Of a stretch of 47,009 nt of DNA, positions 18,098 to 26,659 are shown in pieces. The notes beneath the pieces are model-generated. The model was not told the origin of the DNA and did not search any database. It saw nothing but the letters and a program-made list of their open reading frames with translations. The position numbers were made by a program, and so were the translations under genes. Origin of the DNA: Methanobacteriota archaeon. Its GTDB lineage: Archaea; Thermoplasmatota; Poseidoniia; Poseidoniales; Poseidoniaceae. The stretch covers positions 28,415 to 75,423 of the forward strand of contig NZVG01000032.1 of the NCBI GenBank assembly GCA_002698145.1, read 5' to 3'. Positions within the stretch are counted from its first letter, which is position 1; each line of letters begins with the position of its first letter.

Positions 18098-19323
18098 GCA
18101 CCTCCGAGAAGTTCTTCAACACGTGGAACGACTTTTTCCATGTATGCACGCATGTTTCGACATACACGGTCGCTGTCGTGATTGAAGAAGTCGAACCAAG
18201 CCATGACCCGATCGTCCGGATGGAAGCGTTGTACGAGTTGTTGAGCAACGTCCTCAACGTTGCCAATGAGTGCATTCTGTGCAGCATTCTGCACCTTGTT
18301 TGGATCGATGGTTCCCTCGAGTGCACTCCAATATGCACCAAGCGCTTTTTCTGCCTCTTTGTGGGCAGCATCGCGTTGTTCTTCTGACGAAAGTCCTGCT
18401 TCATCGTTCACGAACACGAAACTGGTTCGGGGCATGTCCGACCGCTTCCATGAACCACCATCGGTGTGGAAACAAGCCCGCATTCGTTCATGCGTTGCTT
18501 CGATAACCTCGGGTTGCGTGATTGAAAGATTAAACACACGTACCGGTAAGAAGGAGTTGACAAAAATTTGAGCCTTCGGATCGTGTGTTCCCGCAACGAG
18601 AACCAACTGATTTCGATCGAAGGTGTTTGGAACGATGCGGATGTCCTCAAAGGTGTACCGTCGCTCAACATTGATCGCATCATCCAAGGATCCGTTCGCC
18701 TCTTGTACCCGTTGCCAATCCTCATCGCTTCTGAAATTCTCACGAGTCAATATGGTTGGGCGCACCGAATCCGATGAAACCACATCTCCTCGCAACAATC
18801 GTAGGAAGATTTCACTTGCTTCGAGAAAAATCTGTCCTCGCAGTGCAGGCCATGCTGCCTCTTCAACAGGCGTACGTGGGACAATGCCATATGGGCGTGC
18901 CATGAATTCAAAACGACCCGCTGAGAAACCTACGTGAAGACGCCGATGATCATCGCTCACCGCAAGAAGTTGCAACGTGTTGGCTATTCGCTCCGCTTGT
19001 GCGATTGGTCCTCCAGATGCGAGGATGGATACAACAGCGCTCCCGATTTCAATGTTCTTTGTTCTGCGGAAAGATTCCATTGCAAGTTGTGGAAAATCCG
19101 TGCAAAGGCCAACCTCTCCTTGCCAGTGTGGCACAACCGGTTTGCTGTTGGATTTTTGTGTCTCAGTGGAAAGATGGGCTTGTGCAATCCAACCAACTCC
19201 AAAGCCTAAATCATCTGCACATTCCAATTGCTGGAAATAATTCTTCAGCATCGTTAACTCATTGGGGATATGCCCATCGGCATCGGGCGTTTGACTGATG
19301 GAAAAGAAAATGTCGTGTTCCAT
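18094..19323 (-). CDS. Luciferase-like flavin-dependent monooxygenase
   Basis: A 409-residue bacterial-luciferase-fold (LLM) protein. The TIM-barrel start has the usual pattern: a first strand FFSISQTP, then CADDLGFGVGWIAQAHL, where the family commonly has an acidic or His residue. It continues with IGSAVVSILASGGPIAQAERIANTLQLLAV and RLHVGFSAGRFEFMARPYG (given here as separate family blocks). These enzymes use reduced FMN or F420; the cofactor cannot be told from sequence. Members oxidise or hydroxylate aromatic and N-heterocyclic compounds, aldehydes and alkanesulfonates. GAGG upstream of the ATG is a plausible ribosome-binding site. Its stop overlaps the start of the asparaginase-II gene in ATGA. 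In this context it may be the entry oxygenase of the cluster; the substrate is unknown. Confidence 0.87.
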   Translation of the reverse strand: MEHDIFFSISQTPDADGHIPNELTMLKNYFQQLECADDLGFGVGWIAQAHLSTETQKSNSKPVVPHWQGEVGLCTDFPQLAMESFRRTKNIEIGSAVVSILASGGPIAQAERIANTLQLLAVSDDHRRLHVGFSAGRFEFMARPYGIVPRTPVEEAAWPALRGQIFLEASEIFLRLLRGDVVSSDSVRPTILTRENFRSDEDWQRVQEANGSLDDAINVERRYTFEDIRIVPNTFDRNQLVLVAGTHDPKAQIFVNSFLPVRVFNLSITQPEVIEATHERMRACFHTDGGSWKRSDMPRTSFVFVNDEAGLSSEEQRDAAHKEAEKALGAYWSALEGTIDPNKVQNAAQNALIGNVEDVAQQLVQRFHPDDRVMAWFDFFNHDSDRVCRNMRAYMEKVVPRVEELLGGA

Positions 19324-19374
19324 ACACTCGCCTCTTTTTTCCCATTACGTCAAAGAACATAACCCGTTCGTTGG

Positions 19375-20205
19375 TTACTTGACCTCCCCATCAAGAGAGG
19401 TCAAAGCGTGTAGTCGTTTTTTCAGTAGATCCGGTGCAGGAATTCCTAACTGCATGAAAAGATGCATTGCATCCGACAGAACGAGAAGCGCATCGTCATA
19501 GCGGGTTTCGATTTCAGCAAGGTCTGCAAGCCCCCAACTGGCCACGAGAACGCCTGCAGGATGTTCAAGACGCTTCGCAAAATCCAGACTTTCGTGGTAC
19601 ATTTCTGATGCTGTAGCAAGTTCTCCTAGACTTGCCTGAGCGTGTCCGACGTCTGCAAGAGCCTCCATGTGAAGAACGTCGTTCTGCATAGCTATCGCTA
19701 TCTCAAGGCGACGCGTATCATGAAGAATTGCAGAATCCCAATCCTGATTCATGCGAGCACATCGAGAAAGTACGGCCAGACCGTAAACGGTACCTTCTTT
19801 GTCTCCGATGGATTCTCTCAATGTCAATGAACGTCGGACTGATGTCTGGGCTGATTCAGTGTCATCGATGGAAAGAAGCATCAAGGCGTGGTGATGCAAA
19901 ACTGCTGCTGCGAGCGGTTCACCCTTCTCCAGAGATTCTGCATGGAAAGCGAGTTCTGCAATATCATCGATGGATCCAGCATTGCGCTTGAGGTGTTCAA
20001 ATCGAGACCAACCTTTCTCGATCTCATCTGCTGCAACCTTTTGCGCATGCTCTACAAGACGCTCAAGAAGATCATGGTCACCAATCGATTCAACCAACGG
20101 TAAAATCCCTAACGCCAAAGAGGTGTTTATCGAATCGATTGAGCCGCCTCCGGTCAACATCTCGATTATTTCTTTCGCCTTTTCGGCAGAGACCTCTTCA
20201 GCCAT
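19375..20205 (-). CDS. TPR-repeat protein
   Basis: A 276-residue, almost entirely helical protein with tetratricopeptide-like units. Clear ones read 'GTVYGLAVLSRCARMNQDWDS A', 'ALADVGHAQASLGELATASEMY' and 'WGLADLAEIETRYDDALLVLSDA', each about 34-40 residues with the Gly/Ala spacing of TPRs. No signal peptide or membrane segment is seen, so it is cytoplasmic. TPR arrays mediate protein-protein contacts; no catalytic domain is present and the partner is unknown. It lies 51 nt upstream of the luciferase-like gene on the same strand and may be co-transcribed. A regulatory or scaffold role in the cluster is possible but not shown. Confidence 0.8.
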   Translation of the reverse strand: MAEEVSAEKAKEIIEMLTGGGSIDSINTSLALGILPLVESIGDHDLLERLVEHAQKVAADEIEKGWSRFEHLKRNAGSIDDIAELAFHAESLEKGEPLAAAVLHHHALMLLSIDDTESAQTSVRRSLTLRESIGDKEGTVYGLAVLSRCARMNQDWDSAILHDTRRLEIAIAMQNDVLHMEALADVGHAQASLGELATASEMYHESLDFAKRLEHPAGVLVASWGLADLAEIETRYDDALLVLSDAMHLFMQLGIPAPDLLKKRLHALTSLDGEVK

Positions 20206-20293
20206 GTTGCGACCAAATGGATTCGCGTGAAGAACCTATCCTTGAACTTGAATGAACCTTGATGATTCATAACGGGGGAGTCGATGCAAACCC

Positions 20294-21265
20294 ATGGCAC
20301 GGCATGATAACGCTTTGCAAGGAGTTATGCTCGTTGCTCTGTTGATTCTCTTTCCGATGACCATTCAGCTTCTGGTCCATCAAGACGAAAGTCCTCTCTG
20401 GAAGACAATCTATGTCGATGTCGACTCCGATGAGGCGGAGGATGCGGAAGCGCGGTCCGAATCCCGGAATCGTGAGGATGTTGCTCGAATTGCAACGTTC
20501 AACATCAAAATCTTCGGTGAAACAAAAATGGGCAAAACGGATGTTGTATCTGAGCTTGTAAACATCACATTGCGTTATGATATGGTTGTCGTTCAAGAGA
20601 TTAAAGACATGGATCAAACCGTTCCTTACGATTTTTTGGATGCGATTAATGCTGAAACGAACGAGACATACGCAATGGTCCTCAGTGAGCGATCTGGGCA
20701 GCAAGAGGACGATGAAGGTGGTCAAGAGCAGTATGCGTTCTACTATCGCACCTCACGATTTACGTTCGAAGAATCATGGTTGCACAACGATTCAGAACTT
20801 GATGAATTCCAACGTGAGCCCTTCATCGGATCGTTCAATTTATTGTCCAAGAACGGAACGAATATCGAGAATATTACACTCATCACGGTTCATACAAAAC
20901 CAGCCCAAGCCGTTAACGAAACTGCTTCTCTTCACAATGTTGTCGAGACCTACAAAACAAATTCTACAGAATCAGACATCATTTTGTTGGGAGATTTCAA
21001 TGCAGATTGCGGCTATGCTTCGACGTACGATTTGAATCAACTTGATATTAGGAGCCCTGAATATCTCTGGGTTGTACCCGATTCAGCAGACACAACATAT
21101 TCAGAAAATACGCACTGTGCATACGATCGCATTGTATTGACAAGCAACATTGACGGCCGCTTCTTCGGTAAATGGGGCGTTGACCGAGACATGAGTAGTT
21201 CCGAAATTTCCGATCATTACCCGGTTTGGTTTGATTTGGACATCCGTGAGGATGTGCCAGAATGA
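20294..21265 (+). CDS. Secreted or membrane-tethered DNase I-family endonuclease
   Basis: A 323-residue protein with an N-terminal hydrophobic segment (VMLVALLILFPMTIQLL, 11-27) acting as signal peptide or anchor, an acidic linker, and a complete endonuclease/exonuclease/phosphatase domain from residue 65. The match to vertebrate pancreatic DNase I is unusually close: ATFNIKIFGETKM, RYDMVVVQEIKD, QREPFIGSF, LLGDFNADCGYAS, VPDSADTT...HCAYDRIVLT and SDHYP. Active-site residues all appear kept: Asn70, Glu102, His200, Asp234, Asn236, Asp306 and His307. Cys239 and Cys275 match the essential structural disulfide of DNase I. It probably degrades extracellular DNA for nutrient scavenging or host/particle interactions. 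It overlaps the galactokinase start in ATGA, so the two are coupled. Confidence 0.93.
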   Translation: MARHDNALQGVMLVALLILFPMTIQLLVHQDESPLWKTIYVDVDSDEAEDAEARSESRNREDVARIATFNIKIFGETKMGKTDVVSELVNITLRYDMVVVQEIKDMDQTVPYDFLDAINAETNETYAMVLSERSGQQEDDEGGQEQYAFYYRTSRFTFEESWLHNDSELDEFQREPFIGSFNLLSKNGTNIENITLITVHTKPAQAVNETASLHNVVETYKTNSTESDIILLGDFNADCGYASTYDLNQLDIRSPEYLWVVPDSADTTYSENTHCAYDRIVLTSNIDGRFFGKWGVDRDMSSSEISDHYPVWFDLDIREDVPE

Positions 21266-22095
21266 TTCGCCGTGCGTCCATCCCTGGTCGAATCAACATT
21301 CTTGGAGAGCATACAGATTACGCAGGAGGTTGTTCCTTGGCCTTTGCATCTCAACATCGGTTGATTCTCGAGGCTGAATTCATTGAATCTGGCGTCTTTG
21401 GCGAGGAAACCGTCGTTGCGTTATGGAGCGAGGCAGGTGGACCTCCCGCACGACTGAACGTTTCAAGCAACATCCCCATCGGCAAAGGTATGTCGTCCTC
21501 CGCAGCATTGTGCTTGGGTGTCGTGTTGTGCGTTCATGGTGATTCGTTGGACAGGCAAGATGCATGCAAAGAGGCACAGCGACTTGAGCACGTTGTTCTT
21601 GGAACCCCCTGTGGTTTACTCGACCAAATGGCGATGATGCACTCAATAGAAGAGTGCTGTACGCTCATCGATTTTTCCAGTCTGGAAACATCAACCATCC
21701 CCTACCCAAACACATGGAAATTCAAGCTTGTCGATTCAGGAATTCAGCGAACCCTCAACTCAGAGGATTACAGGCAGACGACGAGTGAAGTGAAGAAAAA
21801 ATTGCACGTGAGAGAAGAAAATGCTCGAGTCCGTCAAGCACTCAATTCTACAAACGAACAACTTGGTGAATTGATGAATCAGACGCATGAATCACTAAGG
21901 ATGATCGGTGTAAGTACGCCCGAGGTTGATTCGATTGTTAAATCGCTCCAATCCAAAGAAGGCGTCTTAGGTGCTCGAATGATGGGGGGTGGCTTTGGAG
22001 GAATGATTCTGGTACTTGTTGAGAATGATAGCGTCCTGCCGCAGCATCCACTTCTCGTTCCTTCAAAGGCTGGATTCATTGAAGAATTGTTCTAA
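21262..22095 (+). CDS. Galactokinase-like GHMP sugar kinase (short form)
   Basis: A 277-residue GHMP kinase. The N-terminal signature PGRINILGEHTDYAGG matches the galactokinase consensus GRxNLIGEHTDYxxG. The phosphate-binding loop is IPIGKGMSSSAAL, a catalytic-Asp region is CGLLDQMAMMHS, and the third GHMP motif is GARMMGGGFGG. Usual galactokinases have about 350-390 residues, so this copy is compact: it lacks part of the N-terminal and middle regions but keeps all three core motifs. It probably phosphorylates galactose or a related hexose at C1. The ATG overlaps the DNase I stop. Its last 33 bases overlap the convergent glycosidase-nucleotidyltransferase gene, the likely next step in the same sugar route. 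Confidence 0.85.
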   Translation: MIRRASIPGRINILGEHTDYAGGCSLAFASQHRLILEAEFIESGVFGEETVVALWSEAGGPPARLNVSSNIPIGKGMSSSAALCLGVVLCVHGDSLDRQDACKEAQRLEHVVLGTPCGLLDQMAMMHSIEECCTLIDFSSLETSTIPYPNTWKFKLVDSGIQRTLNSEDYRQTTSEVKKKLHVREENARVRQALNSTNEQLGELMNQTHESLRMIGVSTPEVDSIVKSLQSKEGVLGARMMGGGFGGMILVLVENDSVLPQHPLLVPSKAGFIEELF

Positions 22096-24057
22096 TTTTT
22101 CAAGACGCTCTGGCGTACCCATGTCCCAAAATTTTGTTGAATCCAAGTGAACATGTATTTCGTTTGCCATTGCCGAATAAATCGTGTTCTCCCAAGACCA
22201 TGGCCCATCTTTGCCATGCTCGAGGACAACGGATTTGCTTACAATGGATGTTCCTGCCTCGTATCCGTTAAACGTCGGTGGCGGTTCTTGTTGCTTCGAA
22301 TACTGAATCAGTCGACCACCCTCATGATGAAGATTCATGGATTCATGCTCTGTGGTGACGGTCATCGTCAGCGGTGATGATTTCTCTCTGTGATGTTTGA
22401 CGAGCGAGGAATAATCGATTGGGTGGTAATCATCGCCCCAGAGCAACATGAATTCATCCTCAAGTGATTCTCTCGCATTCCATAATGCTCCGCCAGTCCC
22501 CAATTGCTCAGGTTCCTGAACAAATGTCAGTTCGATTCCGGGATGGACGAATCCTGCAAATTGTTCCCCATGGTGGCCAGTCAGGACAAGTGCACGATTG
22601 CATCCTTGAGATTTGACCCAATCAAGAATATGGGACAAGATTGGTTTCCCGCCGACCTCGATGAGCGATTTTGGTTGATGTTGGGTTTTCTCACCAAGTC
22701 GGGTTCCTAAACCTCCAGCAAGAATGACCACTTGTGGCATACGGTGCGATTTTGCAATGGAAGCGTACAGTGCACCACTTTCGCGAAGCGTACGTTTTTG
22801 AGTTTCAAAATCAACATGGTACAAACCAAAACATTGCTCATAGCCTTCTGCCCACTCGAAATTGTCCATAAGACTCCAGTGATAGAATCCAAGAATATCG
22901 TGGCCATCAGCAATTGCCTCTGATGTTATCTGTAAATGTCTGCGCACGTGTTCAGGACGCATGTCATCGTCGTCATCTGCCACACCGTTCTCTGTGACGA
23001 TCATCGGTAGATTTAGTGAAGCAACCATCTCAAAGGCGCGCTTCAATCCCTCTGCATACATTGGATATCGAAAATCAGTACGTTCTTCCCACGGACGAAT
23101 CAATGGGTCGATCTCAACCTTTGTTGGCATGAACGGTGTAGCAAGGAGATGAGTGTAGTAATTTACACCTATGAAGTCACTGCTTCCCTTTAATCCTTCA
23201 ATCGAAACGCTACGAAGTGCTGAGGGCGGCTTAAACCGACCGGTTTTCAGCCCATTGATCCAGCAACGATTGAACATTCCATCCAGAAGATTTGCTTGGA
23301 ATCGATGCAAGGGATTCCAACGCCTGTACGGGTCGAAGATGTTGATGTTTTTGACAAGCCCAATCTTCGTTATCGAACCATTGGCCATGGATTTCAGTGT
23401 ACGATAGCAGCGGGCATGAGCCCGCATCAAATTGAGAGAAACTCGACGTGTTTTCTTGAACGATCGCTCCCCTGGTGGAAATTCTCCGAGGATGTATCCC
23501 ATCGAGGCGTAAACCGCTGGTTCGTTTATTGTACACCACCATTCCACGCGATCACTCAAAACTTCAAACATTCTCGAGGAGAATCGAATCCAATAAATGA
23601 TGTTGGATTCCTTTTCAAAGGCACCCAAATCTTCCCACCAGAGTGGATTCGTAAAATGATGCAGTGTCACCATCGGTTGAATCCCACGCTCAAGGAGACG
23701 ATCGACGAGATCACTGTACCAAGCAATCGCATCCTCATCCCATTCACCCATTGTTGGTTCAATCCGACTCCATTCCAAAGAAAATCGGTAATGCGTAACA
23801 TTCAGATTTTGAATGAGTTCAAGATCTTGTTCCTTTCGATTCCAATGGTCGCAAGCAATACCACTGGATTGCCCGCTTTTCGAAGTAGGTTCAAACCGAG
23901 TCCAATTATTTGTGTTACCACCCTCGATTTGGTGCGATGCAGTTGCAACGCCCCACATAAAATTCGGTGGGAAGGCTTGTCCATTCAGGAGCTTAGTATA
24001 ATCAACATCGGACCAGTTACGATGTTCTTCAACGCCCATAGCATCACTGACCATCAT
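22063..24057 (-). CDS. Glycoside hydrolase family 1 enzyme fused to a sugar-1-phosphate nucleotidyltransferase
   Basis: A 664-residue two-domain protein with start at 24057, overlapping the upstream stop in ATGA. Residues 1-439 are a GH1 retaining beta-glycosidase: WGVATASHQIEGG, the acid/base Glu179 in TINEP, the nucleophile Glu356 in VTENG, and GFYHWSLMDNFEWAEGY near the end. Residues 440-664 are a nucleotidyltransferase beginning MPQVVILAGGLGTRLGE, with the PKSLIEVGGKP and WGDDYHP segments typical of glucose-1-phosphate uridylyl/thymidylyl/mannose-1-phosphate enzymes. The junction has no stop or frameshift. Together with the galactokinase opposite, it forms a logical route: hydrolyse a beta-galactoside or glucoside, phosphorylate the sugar, then activate it to NDP-sugar. 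No signal peptide, so the glycosidase acts inside the cell. Sugar identity is inferred. Confidence 0.88.
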   Translation of the reverse strand: MMVSDAMGVEEHRNWSDVDYTKLLNGQAFPPNFMWGVATASHQIEGGNTNNWTRFEPTSKSGQSSGIACDHWNRKEQDLELIQNLNVTHYRFSLEWSRIEPTMGEWDEDAIAWYSDLVDRLLERGIQPMVTLHHFTNPLWWEDLGAFEKESNIIYWIRFSSRMFEVLSDRVEWWCTINEPAVYASMGYILGEFPPGERSFKKTRRVSLNLMRAHARCYRTLKSMANGSITKIGLVKNINIFDPYRRWNPLHRFQANLLDGMFNRCWINGLKTGRFKPPSALRSVSIEGLKGSSDFIGVNYYTHLLATPFMPTKVEIDPLIRPWEERTDFRYPMYAEGLKRAFEMVASLNLPMIVTENGVADDDDDMRPEHVRRHLQITSEAIADGHDILGFYHWSLMDNFEWAEGYEQCFGLYHVDFETQKRTLRESGALYASIAKSHRMPQVVILAGGLGTRLGEKTQHQPKSLIEVGGKPILSHILDWVKSQGCNRALVLTGHHGEQFAGFVHPGIELTFVQEPEQLGTGGALWNARESLEDEFMLLWGDDYHPIDYSSLVKHHREKSSPLTMTVTTEHESMNLHHEGGRLIQYSKQQEPPPTFNGYEAGTSIVSKSVVLEHGKDGPWSWENTIYSAMANEIHVHLDSTKFWDMGTPERLEKLEQFFNESSL

Positions 24058-26654
24058 TGAGCCCGAGTCCAAGAACCATCGCTACCAACATTCCAGTACT
24101 GCAATTCCGTGCTTGCATCAACGTACCAGCCAGTCTCACCTTGGTTCGTTCCTGGAGCCGCTTGCATCACGCCGACTTGACCGGCCTTGGTCGCCAATTG
24201 TTGGCGTAGATCCGAAGCAAGTTCAGGCTCGGTGTATGTTTGGCTTGGCAGAGACTGAACAGTTGTTGCGGATGGTTCTTCAGCAACGATTTCAGGAACG
24301 CCTGTGAGTTGCTCCTCAACATCTTCTGACACTTCATAGAATTCCTCTTCATCCCATTCGTCTTCATCGCCTTTTTGATTGCCTCGGCGTATAAGGACGA
24401 CCAGAACAATGAAAATCATCAACAGCAAACCGATGATAATTGAGACTGCGGTATTGGTCGAACCGAGCGCTCCACTTAGGAGTACGGATTCAACGTCAAA
24501 GAATTGTTGAGAAATCAACCCGTTCCACGTAACAGTACAGGACCGGTCCGAGCCCGCCTGCTCAAGTTCAACTTCCCACGTATCGGACTTAACGTGCGTT
24601 GCTTTTCCTGACGTGCAGGATAGGCTGGTTCGTTCGGGATTTACCTCAACCCGATTTCCTTGCGAATCCTCAGCATGCACGGTGATTAAGGTGACTTCTC
24701 CTTGACTTCTCGTCTCATTCGCCATGCCCGTGATGACCCGTACAGCTTGGCCTGGAACGATGGTTAGTGGCAGCGTGTGTTTCGCATCTCCTTGAGCCAG
24801 TTCAAGGTCGTAGGTTCCGCTTGTGATACCGGTGAGTTGCCAGAATCCGCGCCCGCTTGATGAAGCATCGAAAAGAACGAAATCTCCGGATATTAATTCC
24901 ACACTCTCTGCAGGGGCTGTGTTTCCGTGAACATCGACCAATTCAACAAAGAGATCGGATGGAACACCGGCTTCGATGATCAAGCCTTCATCGCCGTCTG
25001 TCATTAGTGAGGTTCCTGTACCGGGAACGACGTTTATTCGCACGGCTGCAAAAACACCATCAGCGTTTGCACGAATTTCGTGTTCACCGGTTTCTGTTGG
25101 GTACCATTTACCATCAGCCATGCGAATTTCGAGGGTGCGATCTTGACCAGCAATGGTCCAATTGACAGCCACATGGGGAATGATGTTTTCATATGCATCC
25201 ATGAAAAGTGGATTGAATTCGAGGTACGAATCTGCAGCAACTTCCGTCCCAGATTCCGGCAACTCGATGAAGGCTAACCGCCCCGGCAAAATTTCATCGG
25301 TCCATTGCGATTGGTGCAGCACACCTGTTGATGGATCAAAGTAGTTAGCGCTGAACCCAAGCGTTTCAATTTGTTTCGGCATTACAGAAACGTAAGATTC
25401 GAAAATGTCAACACTTGCGAAAACGCCATCTGTTTGGGTAATGTTGGCTTCTATTTGCCAGACATTTCCAAACGAATCCATCGCTTCATGAACCAGAGCC
25501 ATTTGCACTCCAGAAGATACAGAGGATTGGCTTGGGACGAGTCGGGTGACGTCCGCTGAACCATGCATTACCTCGACGTTAATCGAAGCAGGCACATCGG
25601 AATCAACGACATGCAAAGAATACTCACCTGCTTGTCCTGGCGTCCAATGAACCTCGTTGTCAACTTGTGAGAGAATACCGTTGTTAACCGACCAATTGCC
25701 GATTGGAATTGGAACCGCTGAAGAATAGCCTTGTGAATCTGTGCGAATAGCATCCAGCCGATAGACTTCTCCTGAAACGTAAACATCTGCATGGGGCGTG
25801 GTTTGTACTTCAACGATGGAGGCATCAGCAGGAACAACGTGTATTGTACTGTTACCCCAAATCGCTCCAGCCCTGACCGAGAGATTCCAGATTCCTGGGG
25901 CTGAGGCATAGTAATAGCCTACAGGTGTAATGGTTCCATTTTCAACATCCCATACCTTGTTTCCAGCAAGCGTATTGTTCATCTTTTGCCCATAGGAATC
26001 AATGAGGTCAGGGTACAATTGCAATCCTTCCCCACTTCGTAATACCAAATTCTCAGGGAAGACAAATTCGTAGGGCTCACCCGCTATTGCTTCCATGATC
26101 ACTTGTTTTTCTAATTGGTCGTATCGAGCAACAACCTTGTACAGGCCGAGTGATGGGGGCGTCCATGCAGGTTCTCCTTGTCCAATGTAGGTGCCATCAA
26201 CTGTCCACACGACATCATTACCTGGTCGCGGATTGTCGTGTGAATCAATGAGGTTTGCCTGCAACGTGAACGGAAATTTGGCACGCGGCTGTTCAGTCGT
26301 ATTGATGTCAATGGATTGACCAAAACCTGCGACAACGGTTACAACGACAGTGTCATTGAAACCTCCATGGTCAGCACGAACAGTAACTTGACCGGCTGAC
26401 CAAGGGAAAAAGAGTCCGCTTGGTTCAATGGTTCCATTGCTTGCAGACCATGTAATCTCCCCATCAACAACGTTGTTCAAGGCGTCGTAGAGTGTTGCTT
26501 CCATCTGCAAGACGCCATCGGAGGAAATTGTTGTTGATGGCGTTGAGATAACGATTTGCGCAGGTGGGCCAGCGGCCGTTGCCGGAATGGACGTGAGCAG
26601 AGAAGCGAGCAACAAACTGCAGAGCAATACTGCGGAATGTTGCTTGCTCATCAT
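24054..26654 (-). CDS. Secreted, membrane-anchored Ig-like (Big-domain) surface protein
   Basis: About 866 residues with start at 26654; 26651 is equally possible, and AGGTGAG lies just upstream. A signal peptide (SAVLLCSLLLASLLTSIPATAA) leads into repeated bacterial Ig-like domains with the pattern 'D..GN.V....' and 'W....G.i...G.f.P...G..tv.a', as in WSASNGTIEPSGLFFPWSAG. One transmembrane helix (SIIIGLLLMIFIVLVVLI) follows near the C-terminus. The cytoplasmic tail is acidic and ends in a Trp-rich motif, GWYVDASTELQYWN..SDGSWTRAQ, that resembles actinobacterial DUF2510. A similar motif ends the giant protein immediately upstream (stop 26660, five bases before this start). The genes form one operon with similar architecture. 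Probably an adhesin or cell-envelope protein. Confidence 0.85.
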   Translation of the reverse strand: MMSKQHSAVLLCSLLLASLLTSIPATAAGPPAQIVISTPSTTISSDGVLQMEATLYDALNNVVDGEITWSASNGTIEPSGLFFPWSAGQVTVRADHGGFNDTVVVTVVAGFGQSIDINTTEQPRAKFPFTLQANLIDSHDNPRPGNDVVWTVDGTYIGQGEPAWTPPSLGLYKVVARYDQLEKQVIMEAIAGEPYEFVFPENLVLRSGEGLQLYPDLIDSYGQKMNNTLAGNKVWDVENGTITPVGYYYASAPGIWNLSVRAGAIWGNSTIHVVPADASIVEVQTTPHADVYVSGEVYRLDAIRTDSQGYSSAVPIPIGNWSVNNGILSQVDNEVHWTPGQAGEYSLHVVDSDVPASINVEVMHGSADVTRLVPSQSSVSSGVQMALVHEAMDSFGNVWQIEANITQTDGVFASVDIFESYVSVMPKQIETLGFSANYFDPSTGVLHQSQWTDEILPGRLAFIELPESGTEVAADSYLEFNPLFMDAYENIIPHVAVNWTIAGQDRTLEIRMADGKWYPTETGEHEIRANADGVFAAVRINVVPGTGTSLMTDGDEGLIIEAGVPSDLFVELVDVHGNTAPAESVELISGDFVLFDASSSGRGFWQLTGITSGTYDLELAQGDAKHTLPLTIVPGQAVRVITGMANETRSQGEVTLITVHAEDSQGNRVEVNPERTSLSCTSGKATHVKSDTWEVELEQAGSDRSCTVTWNGLISQQFFDVESVLLSGALGSTNTAVSIIIGLLLMIFIVLVVLIRRGNQKGDEDEWDEEEFYEVSEDVEEQLTGVPEIVAEEPSATTVQSLPSQTYTEPELASDLRQQLATKAGQVGVMQAAPGTNQGETGWYVDASTELQYWNVGSDGSWTRAQ

Positions 26655-26659
26655 CTCAC

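Noticed and set aside
22730-22745. Possible frameshift or missed stop between the glycosidase and nucleotidyltransferase domains.
   Set aside because: The frame is continuous with no out-of-frame restart; the fusion is kept as the simplest reading, though read support should be seen.
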